Shown in pieces: positions 36,071 to 46,956 of a stretch of DNA of 64,000 nt. How positions within the stretch are numbered: position 1 is the first letter of the stretch; every line of letters starts with the position of its first letter. The stretch is taken from contig OZ005608.1 in NCBI GenBank assembly GCA_963930655.1, positions 13,330,001 through 13,394,000 of the forward strand. Reading direction: 5' to 3'. The notes under the pieces are model-generated. The model made no database searches and was not told the origin of the DNA. It was given only the letters and a program-made list of their open reading frames with translations. The DNA is from Myrica gale (taxonomy: Eukaryota > Streptophyta > Magnoliopsida > Fagales > Myricaceae). A program made the translations under genes and the position numbers.

Positions 36071-36479
36071 CTGGCAGAGACTAGCTTTTTCCGCCCAAAA
36101 CTTGGAAGCTGAGGACGCCAACAAGTCCGTATCAAACACGTTTTTCTTATGCGGATTAAGCTTCTGATGCGGTTCCAGATCCCCATAAACAACATTAACT
36201 TCGATCCCACTCTCGTCGTTGTCCTCCCCAAACTCATGATGAGCAACCCCGCTGGTCCTGGAGATGAAGTTAATCATCTCGTCCCTCTCGCCCACCTCCC
36301 TTTCCAGCTCCTCCACGCGCAACTTGTACTCCTCCTCCCTCTTCGCCACCTCCTCGATCTGCTGCAGCAGCCGCCTCTCTTCCCCCTGCAAGGCGTTCCG
36401 ATGGGTCGCAAAGATCTCCACCACCCGCGCGTTGGCCTTGGAGTCCTCCTTCCTCCGGGACTTCATCAGCCTCAGCTGC
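36071..36479 (-). CDS. Coiled-coil host gene, exon part downstream of the LTR-element insertion
   Basis: The minus strand reads LRLMKSRRKEDSKANARVVE, then EERRLLQQIEEVAKREEEYK, LRVEELEREVGERDEMINFI, EDNDESGIEVNVVYGDLEP and DLLASSASKFWAEKASLCQ, ending at a clean CAG|GTATTA donor (phase 0). Heptad-like E/L/R spacing over the first 75 residues predicts a coiled coil. The exon begins at the 5-bp target duplication GCTGC (36475-36479) of the LTR element. The other side of the same exon resumes at 44281 in the same frame. Function unknown. Confidence 0.75.
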
Positions 36480-39400
36480 TGTGAAACCCCGATTTTAAGT
36501 CTGTCAATTTATTGCTTATGACCTCTTACGTATGTATTACTTTAATTAAGAATGCATTATGAAAATGTACGTATGGTTTTATTTATCTAAAGTTATGTCT
36601 AGATGGAATTTCTCCCTAGCGTTTTATGAGTTTTAAGCTAGAAGTTTAATTGTATATTAATTGTCTTAGTTAATTGAGCAATTGAGATTTATTAGCTTGG
36701 ATTGTTTTATTAATTGAATATGTCCCTAAGTTACAATAATTTCTCCCTAGCATTTTTTTCATCAGAAAGAAGCAGAAATTTTATGCAAATGAAAGTACCA
36801 TTTTTATGCTACTTTATGAGAAGGAGCCCAGAATCAGAGACCTGGTGGAGCCCAAAACCAGAGGCCTAGTGGAATCCAGAATTCAGGAGGGAATCAATTC
36901 CCAATATGCAACAAGTGTGGCAAGAAGCACCCCGGAGAGTGTAGGCAGGGAGTATGCTTCCAGTGCGGGAAGCCAGGTCACATTGCCCGAGATTGTAGGG
37001 CAAAAGGTAATCCAAGCCAAGCACCCCGACCCGCACCGCAAGATAATACGAGGAGGCAAGGCGGTCCAACTCAAGCAAGACTATATGCTCTAACCCCGAG
37101 GGATGCGGAGGACCAAACCAGAGTAGTAACAGGTAAGTTGCCCTTGCCTCAGGGAGAAGCCCTTGTATTATTTGATTCAGGGGCCACACATTCATTCATT
37201 GCATCGGCATACTGTAAGGCAAGAGATATAAAGCATGAACCATTAGAATATCATGTAGTAGTATCGACACCTACTGGTGGGAGGATCAATTGCGATCGAA
37301 TAGTGAAGAATTGCCCAATAGAAGTTGAGGGGCAAATAATGCCGGCTAATCTGATAGTGATGGAGATGCGAGGATTCGACCTCATTTTAGGTATGGATTG
37401 GTTGGCAACACACGGTGCTAGCATAAAGTGTTACGAGAAGAAAGTCGTGTTCCAAAAGGAGGGGAGACCAGATTGTTGTTTTAAAGGCATGAGAAAGATG
37501 GAGCGAAGACCGGCGATCATTTCGGCCATGCAAGCCAAGAAATTGTTGCAAGGAGGACATGATGGGTTCTTAGTTTGGGCGAATGAAATACAGAGGGAGA
37601 CTGCTACGGTAGAGAGGTGGAGTTTGGCATCGATTTAGAACCAGGGACGACTCCAATTTCTAAAGCACCGTATAGGATGGCACCAGCAGAGTTGAAGGAA
37701 TTAAAGATTCAGCTGGAGGATCTATTGGATAAAGGGTTCATTCGGCCGAGTGTCACCTTGGGGAGCACCGATTTTGTTCGTAAAAAAGAAAGATGGAAGC
37801 CTCAGGATGTGCATTGATTACAGGGAGTTGAATAAGGTGACTATCAAGAATAGATACCCATTGCCTCGCATTGATGATCTATTTGATCAATTGCAAGGGG
37901 CACAGGCATTCTCAAAGATCGACTTGAGATCGGGATATCACCAGTTGAAGGTGAAGGGGGAAGATATACCGAAGACGGCATTTCAAACACGATATGGCCA
38001 TTATGAATTCATGGTGATGCCTTTTGGGCTAACCAATGCTCCAGCCGCATTTATGGATTTGATGAATAGGGTGTTTCGGGAGTTCTTAGACAAGTTTGTG
38101 GTTGTCTTTATTGATGACATACTGATTTACTCTCGAAATAAGGAGGAATATGAGAAGCATCTAAGGACTGTTTTACAGATTCTTAGGGAGAAGAGGCTGT
38201 TTGCCAAGTTTTCCAAATGTGAGTTCTGGTTGGAACAAGTTCGCTTTTTGGGGCATGTGGTATCCGGTGAAAGGATTGTCGTGGATCCCGAAAAGGTAGC
38301 TGCTATATTCAAGTGGCCGAGGCCTACGAATGTGAAGGAAGTAAGAAGTTTTCTGGGATTAGCAGGGTACTATCGGAGATTTATCAAGGGATTCTCAAAG
38401 ATGGTCAAGCCTTTGACTTCTCTGACAAAGAAGAATGTCAAATTTGAATGGACACATGAGTGTGAGTGGAGCTTCCAAGAGTTAAAGGCCAATTTAGTTA
38501 CTGCTCCAGTGTTAGCACTACCCTCGGAATATGGAGAGTATGAAATCTACAGCGACGCATCGAAGCAAGGTTTAGGTTGTGTTTTGATGCAAGACAAAAG
38601 GGTAATAGCTTATGCATCTAGGCAGTTGAGGCCTCACGAGATGAATTACCCCACGCATGACTTGGAGTTAGCTGCGGTAGTCTATGCGTTGAAATTATGG
38701 AGACATTATTTGTATGGGGTTAAATGTGAGATATTCACCGACCATAAGAGCCTCAAGTATTTTAACACCCAGAAAGAGCTAAACATGAGGTAGCGACGAT
38801 GGCTAGAGTTGATTAAAGATTATGATTGCACAATAAGCTATCACCCCGGAAAAGCCAATATGGTGGCCGACGCATTAAGTAGGAAGTCGGCAGAGACAAG
38901 TTCAGCAGAGGCAAGTTCAATGGAGGTGGTGCCCGAGGAAATCAGGAGAGACTTAAAAAGGGCAGAGATCGTGCTTATCATTGCCGATCAGTTTGTCTCA
39001 ATTGCAAGGCTCTCATTGCAACCTACCCTGGAGGAGCAGATTCGGGAGGCCCAGAAGAATGATAAGGTGATTGAAGGGATTAGAGAGAGGATTGGGAAAA
39101 AGGAAGACCCTGGTTTTAGAGATAAAGATGGGTTGTTACGATATCGAGGCAGAGTTTGTGTGCCAAGTACAAGGGAAATTAAAGACTTGATCCTAGCTGA
39201 GGCTCATTCTACGCCTTATACCATCAATCCAGGAGGCACGAAGATGTATCGAGATATTAAGAAGGCCCTTTGGTGGCCTAGTATGAAGCGGGAGATAGCC
39301 GATTATATGGCTCGATGTTTGACTTTCCAGAAGGTGAAAGCAGAGCACCAGAGGCCAGCAGGAACCTTAAAGCCTATAAAGATCCCTGAATGGAAGTGGG

Positions 39401-40638
39401 AAGGGATAGCCATGGATTTTGTAGTGGGGTTGCCTCGAACTACTTCGGGTTACGATGCTATATGGGTGATCGTGGACCGACTAACCAAGTCGGCACACTT
39501 CTTACCCATTAAGGTGAAGTATACCCCGGAGAAGTTAGCGGAGATTTATCTTCAAGAGATTGTCAGATTACATGGAGTGTCCAAGAGCATAGTGTCAGAT
39601 AGAGATCCGAGATTTACTTCGAGATTCTGGAAACGATTGCAGGAGTCGTTAGGAACTCGATTGAATTTTAGTACCGCTTTCCACCCACAGACGGATGGGC
39701 AGTCGGAAAGGACTATACAAATTCTGGAGGATATGCTCAGGGCTTGCGTCGTGGATTTCAAAGGAGGATGAACTCAATATTTGCCCTTAGCAGAATTCGC
39801 GTACAATAACAGTTTTCAAGCAAGTATTGGTATGGCACCCTATGAAGCCTTGTATGGGAGGAGGTGTAGATCACCATTGTATTGAGATGAGGTAGGCGAA
39901 AGAAGGGTGTTAGGGCCAGAAATAGTTTCAGAAACACGGGAAAAGATTCAAGTAATCAAGGATAGGCTTGTGATAGCCCAAAGTCGGCAGAAGAGCTATG
40001 CTGATAACCGAATAAGAGAACTTGAATTTGAGGCTGGGAGCAAAGTATTTTTGAAGATTTCTCCGAAGAAGGGGATAGTGAGATTTGGGAAGAAAGGAAA
40101 GCTCCAACCCAGATTCATAGGACCCTTTGAGATCTTAGACAGAATTGGGCTTGTGGCGTACAGGTTGGCCCTACCCCCTTGTTTAGAGGGAGTCCACAAC
40201 GTGTTTCATGTATCGCTCCTAATGAAGTATGTAACTGACCCTACCCATGTATTAGATTATGAGCCCTTGCAGGTTAGAGAAAACCTTACATATGTGGAAG
40301 AACCTATAAGGGTTTTGGATAGGAAGGAACAACAACTAAGGACCAAAACCATACCTCTTGTTAAGATTTTGTGGAGAAACCACGGAGTAGAAGAGGCCTC
40401 ATGGGAGTTAGAAAGTGAAATGTACTCGAAATACCCACACTTGCGGGAAGAACAAAGTTAAGAAGTATAATGTTCTATCGATTCTTGTTTTGTGATAGAA
40501 TTTTGATATGACTTGCCTGATCTTTTGTTTTTCTTCATGGAATTGTACCTTTATGATTGTCTAACTACACGTATTAACTTTATTGTTATGTTGTAGTATA
40601 GATATACACATATATGTGTTCATGATTTAACGTGGGAA

Positions 40639-41484
40639 TTGAGACTAACTGTTTCACTATGTATCAGATGTCATCGACCCCCGCGCTCTCAGTCAGTCTC
40701 TTCCCCATACTCTCCCCCGCGTAGAAGAATGACCGCACGGGAATACCGCAGTCTGTTCCGTGTGAACCCTAGACCTCTTAGCGTAATACCGCCTCAGCAA
40801 CCGCAGTTGCCAGAGGTTAGGGAGGGGACTCAGGAGCCCCCGCCCTCTCAAAGGAATATTCGACCCATTCCTGTTAGGCGGAGTTACCCCACTTTTTCTG
40901 GACACAGAATGTGGTGGACTGACTCTTCAGATCCGGAAGAAAATCTGGAAGATGATCCGGAGGAAGATCCGGAAGAGGATCCGGAAGAAGATCCAGAGGA
41001 GGATCCGGAAGAGGACCCAAGAGAGAATCCAATGGAGGAGGACCCTTCACCTAGGATAATAGGAAATGAGTGCAAAGAAAAAGATTCGACATGGGAAAAA
41101 GATTCCTGGGAATACATTGAAAGAGAGTTGGGTAGAGGAAGAAGTATTCTAGATGATTCTTCTGAGGACCCATCTCAGGAAGTGAACTTTGTTCCTAGAC
41201 ACCATGAACCTTCGGGTAATATAGTCCAAGACCCCAGTAATGCAAGTCAGAGTTACGGAACCATGTCCCATTCTTGGGCGGGTAGTAACTCCCCTGACCA
41301 TGTTAATTATGATGATGTTAGTAGTTGGGCTAGTTCGAGTGTTCGCCCACACCCGTATGGACCTAGACCTCCACCACAAGGACAAAATTTCTGGAAAGGG
41401 AGATCGAATTTCGAGGACGGAATTTCTGTAAGGAGGGGAGGATGTGAGACCCCGATTTTAAGTCTGTCAATTTATTGCTTATGA
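40639..41484 (+). CDS. Extra acidic ORF between pol and 3' LTR of the Ty3/gypsy element
   Basis: A frame of up to 281 codons lies after pol and runs a few codons into the 3' LTR. A second in-frame start (MTAREYRSLF) at 40729 may be the true one. The sequence is proline-rich at the N-terminus. A run of DPEE units (40930-41025) follows, then a Ser/Asn/His-rich part with PHPYGPRPPPQG near the end. No known domain, signal peptide or membrane segment is visible. Extra 3' ORFs are known in some plant Ty3/gypsy lineages. Whether this one is translated is not known. Confidence 0.45.
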   Translation: MRLTVSLCIRCHRPPRSQSVSSPYSPPRRRMTAREYRSLFRVNPRPLSVIPPQQPQLPEVREGTQEPPPSQRNIRPIPVRRSYPTFSGHRMWWTDSSDPEENLEDDPEEDPEEDPEEDPEEDPEEDPRENPMEEDPSPRIIGNECKEKDSTWEKDSWEYIERELGRGRSILDDSSEDPSQEVNFVPRHHEPSGNIVQDPSNASQSYGTMSHSWAGSNSPDHVNYDDVSSWASSSVRPHPYGPRPPPQGQNFWKGRSNFEDGISVRRGGCETPILSLSIYCL

Positions 41485-42544
41485 CCTCTTACGTATGTAT
41501 TACTTTAATTAAGAATGCATTATGAAAATGTACGTATGGTTTTATTTATCTAAAGTTATGTCTAGATGGAATTTCTCCCTAGCGTTTTATGAGTTTTAAG
41601 CTAGAAGTTTAATTGTTATATTAATTGTCTTAGTTAATTGAGCAATTGAGATTTATTAGCTTGGATTGTTTTATTAATTGAATATGTCCCTAAGTTACAA
41701 TAATTGGAGGAATTTAATTAGGTCTTTAATTTTTGAAGAATATGTGGCAATATGTGGATCCTTGGAACAAGAAATAAGGAGATATATTAAGGTTATATGT
41801 GTAGAGTGGCAGGAAAAGAAAATAGATGTTCTTTAGGGGCAGAAAAGGAAAGAAGGGGGGAAAATTGAGGGTTAAGAAGGGAAAGTCGGGGGAAAGGACA
41901 GTTTTGCCTTTTCCCTTTCCCCCTAATCCCTTCCCGTATAAGCCAGCCCCTCCCCAAAACCACATAATCTTGCCCTAGCTCACCCGACCAAGAGAAGAGA
42001 AAGAATAAGAAGAAGAGAAGAGAAAGAAGAAAGAAGAAAGGAAGAAGAGAAGAGAAGGAAGAGAGAAGAAGGAGAAAGAGGAGAAAAGCTAGGTAAGGAT
42101 CCGGCCCTTTTCTAAGAGAACCTCTGCTGGCCGAAAATCATCACTACCTCATCTCTCCCATTTCCTTCTTGTTCTCTTTTGTTGGTTGATTGTGTGTTGT
42201 TAGATTTTCTCCTTGAGATTCATGTGTTTTCTTTGAAGAAAATGTAGATCTAGTGAGTTTTAGAGAGTTGTATGGATTGTGCACAAAACCATGGAGAATA
42301 TGGTTAGATCTGGAAATTTAAAAACCCAAGAGAAATATAGATGCACACTAGGTGTTTGATAAAAGACCAAAAGGAAGTGGAATAGATGCAATAGCATTTG
42401 TTTGAAGGGTTTGAATCATGGTATTGTTAGAAGTCTTGATTTGTAGGTGTAAATAGAAGTCTGGAATATGAGGTTATAAGAGGACAGCATGTTAAGACAA
42501 ATTTCGTGTGTTTTGGATGTATAATGTGTGTTTTGTGTCTGAAA

Positions 42545-42765
42545 AATGGACTGACGCTCGACAGGCGCTCGAGCATCCTTCAAGAATTTTTGTGCAGAAA
42601 CTTCATGCTCGACCGACGCTCGACCAGCGCTCGAGCGTCACTCAACAATTTTCACAGAGAGTTACGCCCGACTGATGCTCGACCAGCGCTCGAGCGTCCC
42701 TTAACACTTTTATACAGAGGCATAACGCTCGACGAGCGCTCGACCGACGCTAGAGCGGCTTCCTT
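42545..42765 (+). repeat. CTCGAG-type tandem array in the 3' LTR
   Basis: Four units of about 55-60 bases, most holding CGCTCGAC and CGCTCGAGC words that form overlapping palindromes, with CAGAGRCATAACG-like spacers. Confidence 0.8.
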
Positions 42766-43299
42766 TGAATTTCACGAAATTTTCCTGAAATTTGTAGTTT
42801 CCTTTTGAACTATTAGGGAACCCTACTAGGTTTTTCAATTAAGGAAATATCTTGTGTTGTAAGATGACCAACTAGAGGTCAAGAATATGGATGCTTTTGT
42901 ATGATGAAGTATGAGTTATTGAATGACTACTTTATACGCCTAGTGAACCTTTGAATAACACTAGTATGACCAAATTGTAGGCAAGTACAATTCAGGCGCT
43001 CAAGGGAACGAAAGTAAGAGGAGCTTACGTTTGTAAGTAGCAATCGTAAGTAGAAACTTAAGCTTTTCAAAAACTGGAATGATACACAGCATGAAAACTG
43101 TTTATGAATAAGCATACCAAGCATGATATATCAAGCATGACATTATCAAGCACGACATGAATACATCATGATCATTTGCATTCATTTTTCTCATGAGAAA
43201 GAAGGAGAAATTTTATGCAAATGAAAGTACAATTTTTATGCTACTTTATGACAAGTTAGTTAATGAACCCAAGTCGGTCGGTACCGTACCAAGTCAAGA

Positions 43300-43480
43300 A
43301 GGTGCATCCATACCGAAGAACGTTTACGTGAAGGATGGATGTGACCAAGGGCACCCATACCGAAGGATGCTTGCAAGAAGGATGGGTAGTCCATGAGGTA
43401 TGTGCAATCACACCGAAGGATGTTTGCAAGAAGGTGTGAACCTCCAAGGGTCATGTCTAGCCACTGAAGGACGAATGCGA
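43300..43480 (+). repeat. LTR short tandem motif, copy in the 3' LTR
   Basis: CCGAAGGATG...CAAGAAGG-type units repeat five times with variable spacers, directly before the double hairpin. Confidence 0.7.
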
Positions 43481-43532
43481 GAAGGTGTGCTAGCTTGACC
43501 ATATGTAAGGTCCCCAAGGGAAATAGGGGACA

Positions 43533-43566
43533 GTTCCAACGGGAACGCACAACCCTGATGTCAGGG
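43533..43566 (+). other. Double-hairpin module in LTR, copy 3
   Basis: GTTCC-AACG-GGAAC (43533-43546), seven bases, then CCCTGA-TG-TCAGGG (43553-43566). Confidence 0.75.
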
Positions 43567-44280
43567 GTAAATAGAGGGCAAGTAGCCCCCATCAGATAAG
43601 AATTGAAATGATTTTTCCAAAAGCAAGAATTTTACAAGTATAAGTCTTGTTTTCAAGAGCAAGTGCATGTGCATATGCAAACATGAGGCATACACATGCA
43701 TCACGATTCATGATCATGCATGAATCGCATTATGTGTACATGCTTATGATTTCAAGTTCAAGTGCATGCTTACGATTTCAAATCCATGTTTTAGCTATAA
43801 TTCCTTACTGAGTCTTTTGACTCACAGTTTTAAATTGTATCATTCCAGATAATGTTTCAGGGGAGGAAACTTAAAAGGAGGACCTTGAACCCTAGGAGAA
43901 GGGTTGGCGAAAATGTCTTTTCCTTTTTGCTTTTATTAGTAAGGTTTAGATAATTTTTGTAAGAGCCGGCATGAGCCTCCGTGATATGGTGGTCATGGGT
44001 TATTCGGCTTAGTAAGTTAAGGTTTTAAACTGGTTGATATTTTGAGACCATGTTATAACTACTTTGAGTTATCAATGGGAAACATGTTCTTATGTACGTT
44101 ATACGCTGCAATATAAGGCTTCTTTTAGATATTGAGGCATTATGATATTCCGCTGCAAGAATCCTCTGGATGAGATATATATTCTGCTGCAAGAATTGTA
44201 GTAAGTACGCTTGAGCGTTCCTTGTCGGGAATGCTCGCGGCTGTTATTAGCCTCGTTTAGCTAGCGTTCGGGGCGTGACG

Positions 44281-44528
44281 GCTGCTCCTCCGCTTGCAAG
44301 AGCCTCAAAGAGAGGTCATGCACTTGGGATTCCAGGGCTTGCACTAGGGACATTGAGCTCCTGGGAAGCAATGCGAGCGACACTGAGAAGCTCAGCCCCA
44401 GGTAAGTACGCACAAGCTTCTTTAACTTCATCTTCTGTTGCTTCATCTCCCTCTTCCTCGACTTGTTCTTCTTCTTTTACAAGAGGTTCTTGTTTTCGTT
44501 CTTCTTCTTCCTCCTCTTTTTCTGCCAT
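44281..44528 (-). CDS. Coiled-coil host gene, 5' exon(s), interrupted by the LTR element
   Basis: ATG at 44528 opens an acidic N-terminus (MAEKEEEEEERKQEPLVKEE). The coiled-coil frame LVQALESQVHDLSLRLLQAE runs up to the target duplication at 44285 and joins, in frame, the exon part at 36474. The ATG frame and the coiled-coil frame differ. Either a short intron lies between (GTACTT...TTCCCAG, about 50 bases, small for a plant) or a frameshift exists. The 5'UTR is pyrimidine-rich with a TATAAT-like stretch near 44610. Because the insertion lies inside coding sequence, this allele should not make the full protein. Confidence 0.6.
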
Positions 44529-44658
44529 TAATACTTTCGACTGAGAGTGAGAGCGTTGTGTTCTAGAGATAGAGGGAAGAATAATTTAATTAAGAGAAAA
44601 ATTATATTATAATTTTTTAATAAATATAAAATTTTTCTTAACAAACTCACCTCTTTAA

Positions 44659-44736
44659 TCAACTTTCCGGTTCTTTAAATAAGGATGCTAAAAGCACAGA
44701 GTCGTAGTAATTCACACTTTTTGCTTCAGTCAAGGA
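44659..44736 (-). CDS. Last coding exon of an unidentified upstream host gene
   Basis: On the minus strand an acceptor (GGACAG, or TTGCAG six bases earlier) is followed by SLTEAKSVNYYDSVLLASLF and then KEPES and a TGA at 44661-44659. It fits phase 0 with the exon ending at 44825. The stop lies only 131 bases before the ATG of the coiled-coil gene on the same strand, an unusually tight head-to-tail spacing. Product not recognised. Confidence 0.5.
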   Translation of the reverse strand, partial: SLTEAKSVNYYDSVLLASLFKEPES

Positions 44737-44824
44737 CTGTCCTGCAACAAAAGACGAGGTAAAAAAGTTTTTCGCTTTCTAGAATGATATTTGGATAATA
44801 AAAATGTTAAATTTAAAATTTTAC

Positions 44825-44977
44825 AAGTTCTTCCGCAAAAGAAGGAAGCAGATGCCATTTGAGGCAAGACTCACGAGCAATGGGAGCGAGTTCAGAGAGA
44901 AATCCACTTCCACTAGCTTGACCCGTGTGCCATAATTTTTGCCACCGTCCTCTCCAAGAACGAAAATACATACATCG
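44825..44977 (-). CDS. Internal exon of the same unidentified host gene
   Basis: From acceptor CTCTTAG to donor CTT|GTAAAA, 153 bases encode exactly 51 residues: RCMYFRSWRGRWQKLWHTGQ, then ASGSGFLSELAPIARESCL and KWHLLPSFAEEL. The tryptophan-rich, stop-free reading with canonical borders on both sides makes a chance frame unlikely. No further upstream exon was found to 46000, so the gene is either cut off or has a long intron. Confidence 0.5.
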
Positions 44978-46956
44978 CTAAGAGATTTGCATGATTTTCT
45001 TTTTTGGGGAAACAAAAATGAAGTTGTTTCGTTTGAATTTTAATGTCTTTATTTTCAGCGGATATTGGTTTATAATTTCTTTCTTTTCCCTCTGTTCTTT
45101 CAAAATCACAATAATTTATGTATTATTTGACAAATTAATTTTTCTTAAAAATAATTTAGAACTTGTGGTACTTAAATCAGTTTTATTTGGAATCTTATTA
45201 AAAGTATGTGGTAGTATGGTTGAATTTTTCTTTTTGTTTATAAACAACGTAACTTTTTTACTACAATATTTGGAATATCGTGTTGTTTAAAAAGAAAAGG
45301 CATCCGTGACGTTATAGGATCTGGGGTTGATGGCCAGGGAGTCTTTAATAAATTGTACCAGCCACGGGCACATTATCGTTTACTTCACGTTTTGACTTTC
45401 ACAGGAAGGTGATCCAGAGAGAGACAGAGAGAGGCATTGGCTCAAAGCTTCAGAGAGAAATCGGATCCCTCAATTAGTGCCGTTCAACTTCGGTGTAAGT
45501 ATCGATTTAGGTCAAAATTGACACCCACACCGCATAGGTCGATTTTCAAATATTAGCCACTTACACCTATACTGTGAAGAGCAAAAATCAGCCCTTAGGG
45601 TGATAGTTTTAGCGGTGGCGGTTTCCGGTTATCCTACATTCATATTGAACCATTTTTTTAGCATTTTACGCACTTGCCTAATATATTTTTTTTCTTTTTT
45701 CTTTGGTCCATTAATCACACATCATTAAAATATAAACTAATGAAATCCAAAATCAATAAACTAAGAGAAAATCACAACAAGATAAGAATCTAAAGTCGCA
45801 ACCAATAAAATCCAAAATAATAAACTTAGAGAAGTAATTGTAAGAACATCGTAAAGATGAGATAACTCCTTCAAATCTCTACTTAGCAGTGTTCAAAGAC
45901 TTTTTGAAATATGTTTAGAACAAGAATCCAAATGATAAATCTGTTGACATGCAGCAAGACAGATTTAGCAATAATAAATCTCTTGAGCAGTACTACCATG
46001 TCAGATAGATATAAATGAGCTCTAATATATATGTCATGCTTCATGATAAACAAATGAACACCTAAATAGAGTGCACACTTCGCAATGCTGAAACCAGAGA
46101 TATGCGAACAACTTGAGCTATGCATTAGAAAAGCATAAAACTAGGTCTAGAGAGTATAAGCTGACTGATTTAGTCACAACTTTGTTCTTCAAGGGACATA
46201 TAATCATACAAAAGTCCACCTCCGCATATAACAAAAAATATGCTAAATACACAACATTCCAAATCAGATTTAGCAAAACATATTCAAATAATAGCTCCTG
46301 GCCAAATTTAGCACCCAATTACAAATTCCAAAAACTATAAAATTGAATAAATAATCCAAAACACATTCCCAAATTTATTAAATTACAAACCCTAAAATAG
46401 TCTAAAACACATTCCAAAAATTGCATAAATAATCCAAAACACATTCCCAAATTTAACATACCTAAACGAATCTCAACAGAGGAAATGGGAGCAAAATGGG
46501 AGCTGCAGACGTGGTGGTCGGAAGGAGAGGGAGGGGAGGGAGAGAGGGAGAGAGAGAGATGGGCAAAACGCAGGTCGCAGAGGGTCTGGGGGCCTGGGGG
46601 CGCTGGTCGCAGACTGCCAGACTCGCAGGGGGTATGCGGATGCCTAGGGCTTATGTTTGGGGGGTATGCGTGAAGTTGCGAACAAAAATACAGGGGATGG
46701 GGGTTTAAACTAAACGGGTCGTTTTGTAAACAAAAACAAAAAAAAAAACAAAATCCGGTGTCCCGGTAACCTGAGAACCGGGACTGGTACCGGGTTTTGT
46801 AAAAAACCTTAAACCGGCACCGATGAAGCCGGGTACCGGCAACCCGGTGCCTGTGCCAGTGCCGTCAGAATTTTCCGGTGGCACTGAACAACCCTACCCT
46901 CAACTGTATGTTCCGCACTAGAGGCAATATTTTTGTACCGCTGTGGAGCTGACAAG
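44978..46956. other. No gene recognised; a purine-rich leader-like stretch
   Basis: A stretch near 45400-45490 (GAGAGAGACAGAGAG, then TCGGTGTAAGTAT) looks like a 5'UTR with a donor on the plus strand, but no following exon was found. At 46700-46900 a GGTACCGG/CCGGTGCC-rich segment ends TGAACAACCCTA, like the end of a hAT-type MITE whose left end is not found. Confidence 0.4.

Larger units (their letters stand above)
36480..44280 (+). mobile_element. Ty3/gypsy chromovirus-type (Tekay/Del-like) element inserted in a host exon
   Basis: A 5' LTR starts TGTGAAACCCC at 36480, and a 2838-bp 3' LTR runs 41443-44280. Perfect 5-bp target duplication GCTGC at 36475-36479 and 44281-44285. Parts in order: end of gag with two CCHC knuckles (about 36890-37010), protease (about 37140-37420, LFDSGATHSF), RT (about 37650-38300, [10 protein letters not shown]), RNase H (about 38530-38790, [10 protein letters not shown]), integrase (about 38900-39900, [21 protein letters not shown]), a chromodomain-like tail (about 40210-40440), an extra ORF and a polypurine tract (41431-41442). 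It is incomplete in its 5' third, with about four or five breaks in all. The first ~275 bases of the two LTRs are almost identical, so the insertion is young. Confidence 0.93.
41443..44280 (+). mobile_element. 3' LTR of the Ty3/gypsy element
   Basis: It starts TGTGAGACCCC right after a polypurine tract and ends GGGGCGTGACG, with target duplication GCTGC next. It contains a purine-rich stretch (41995-42090), four CTCGAG-type units (42545-42765), the GAAGGAYG repeats and the double hairpin. Similar LTRs lie at 1-5823 and 153-3142, so the family is high-copy locally. Confidence 0.92.

Noticed and set aside
45400-45490. Plus-strand first exon with donor GGTGTAAGTAT
   Set aside because: No start codon in a sustained frame and no following exon found.
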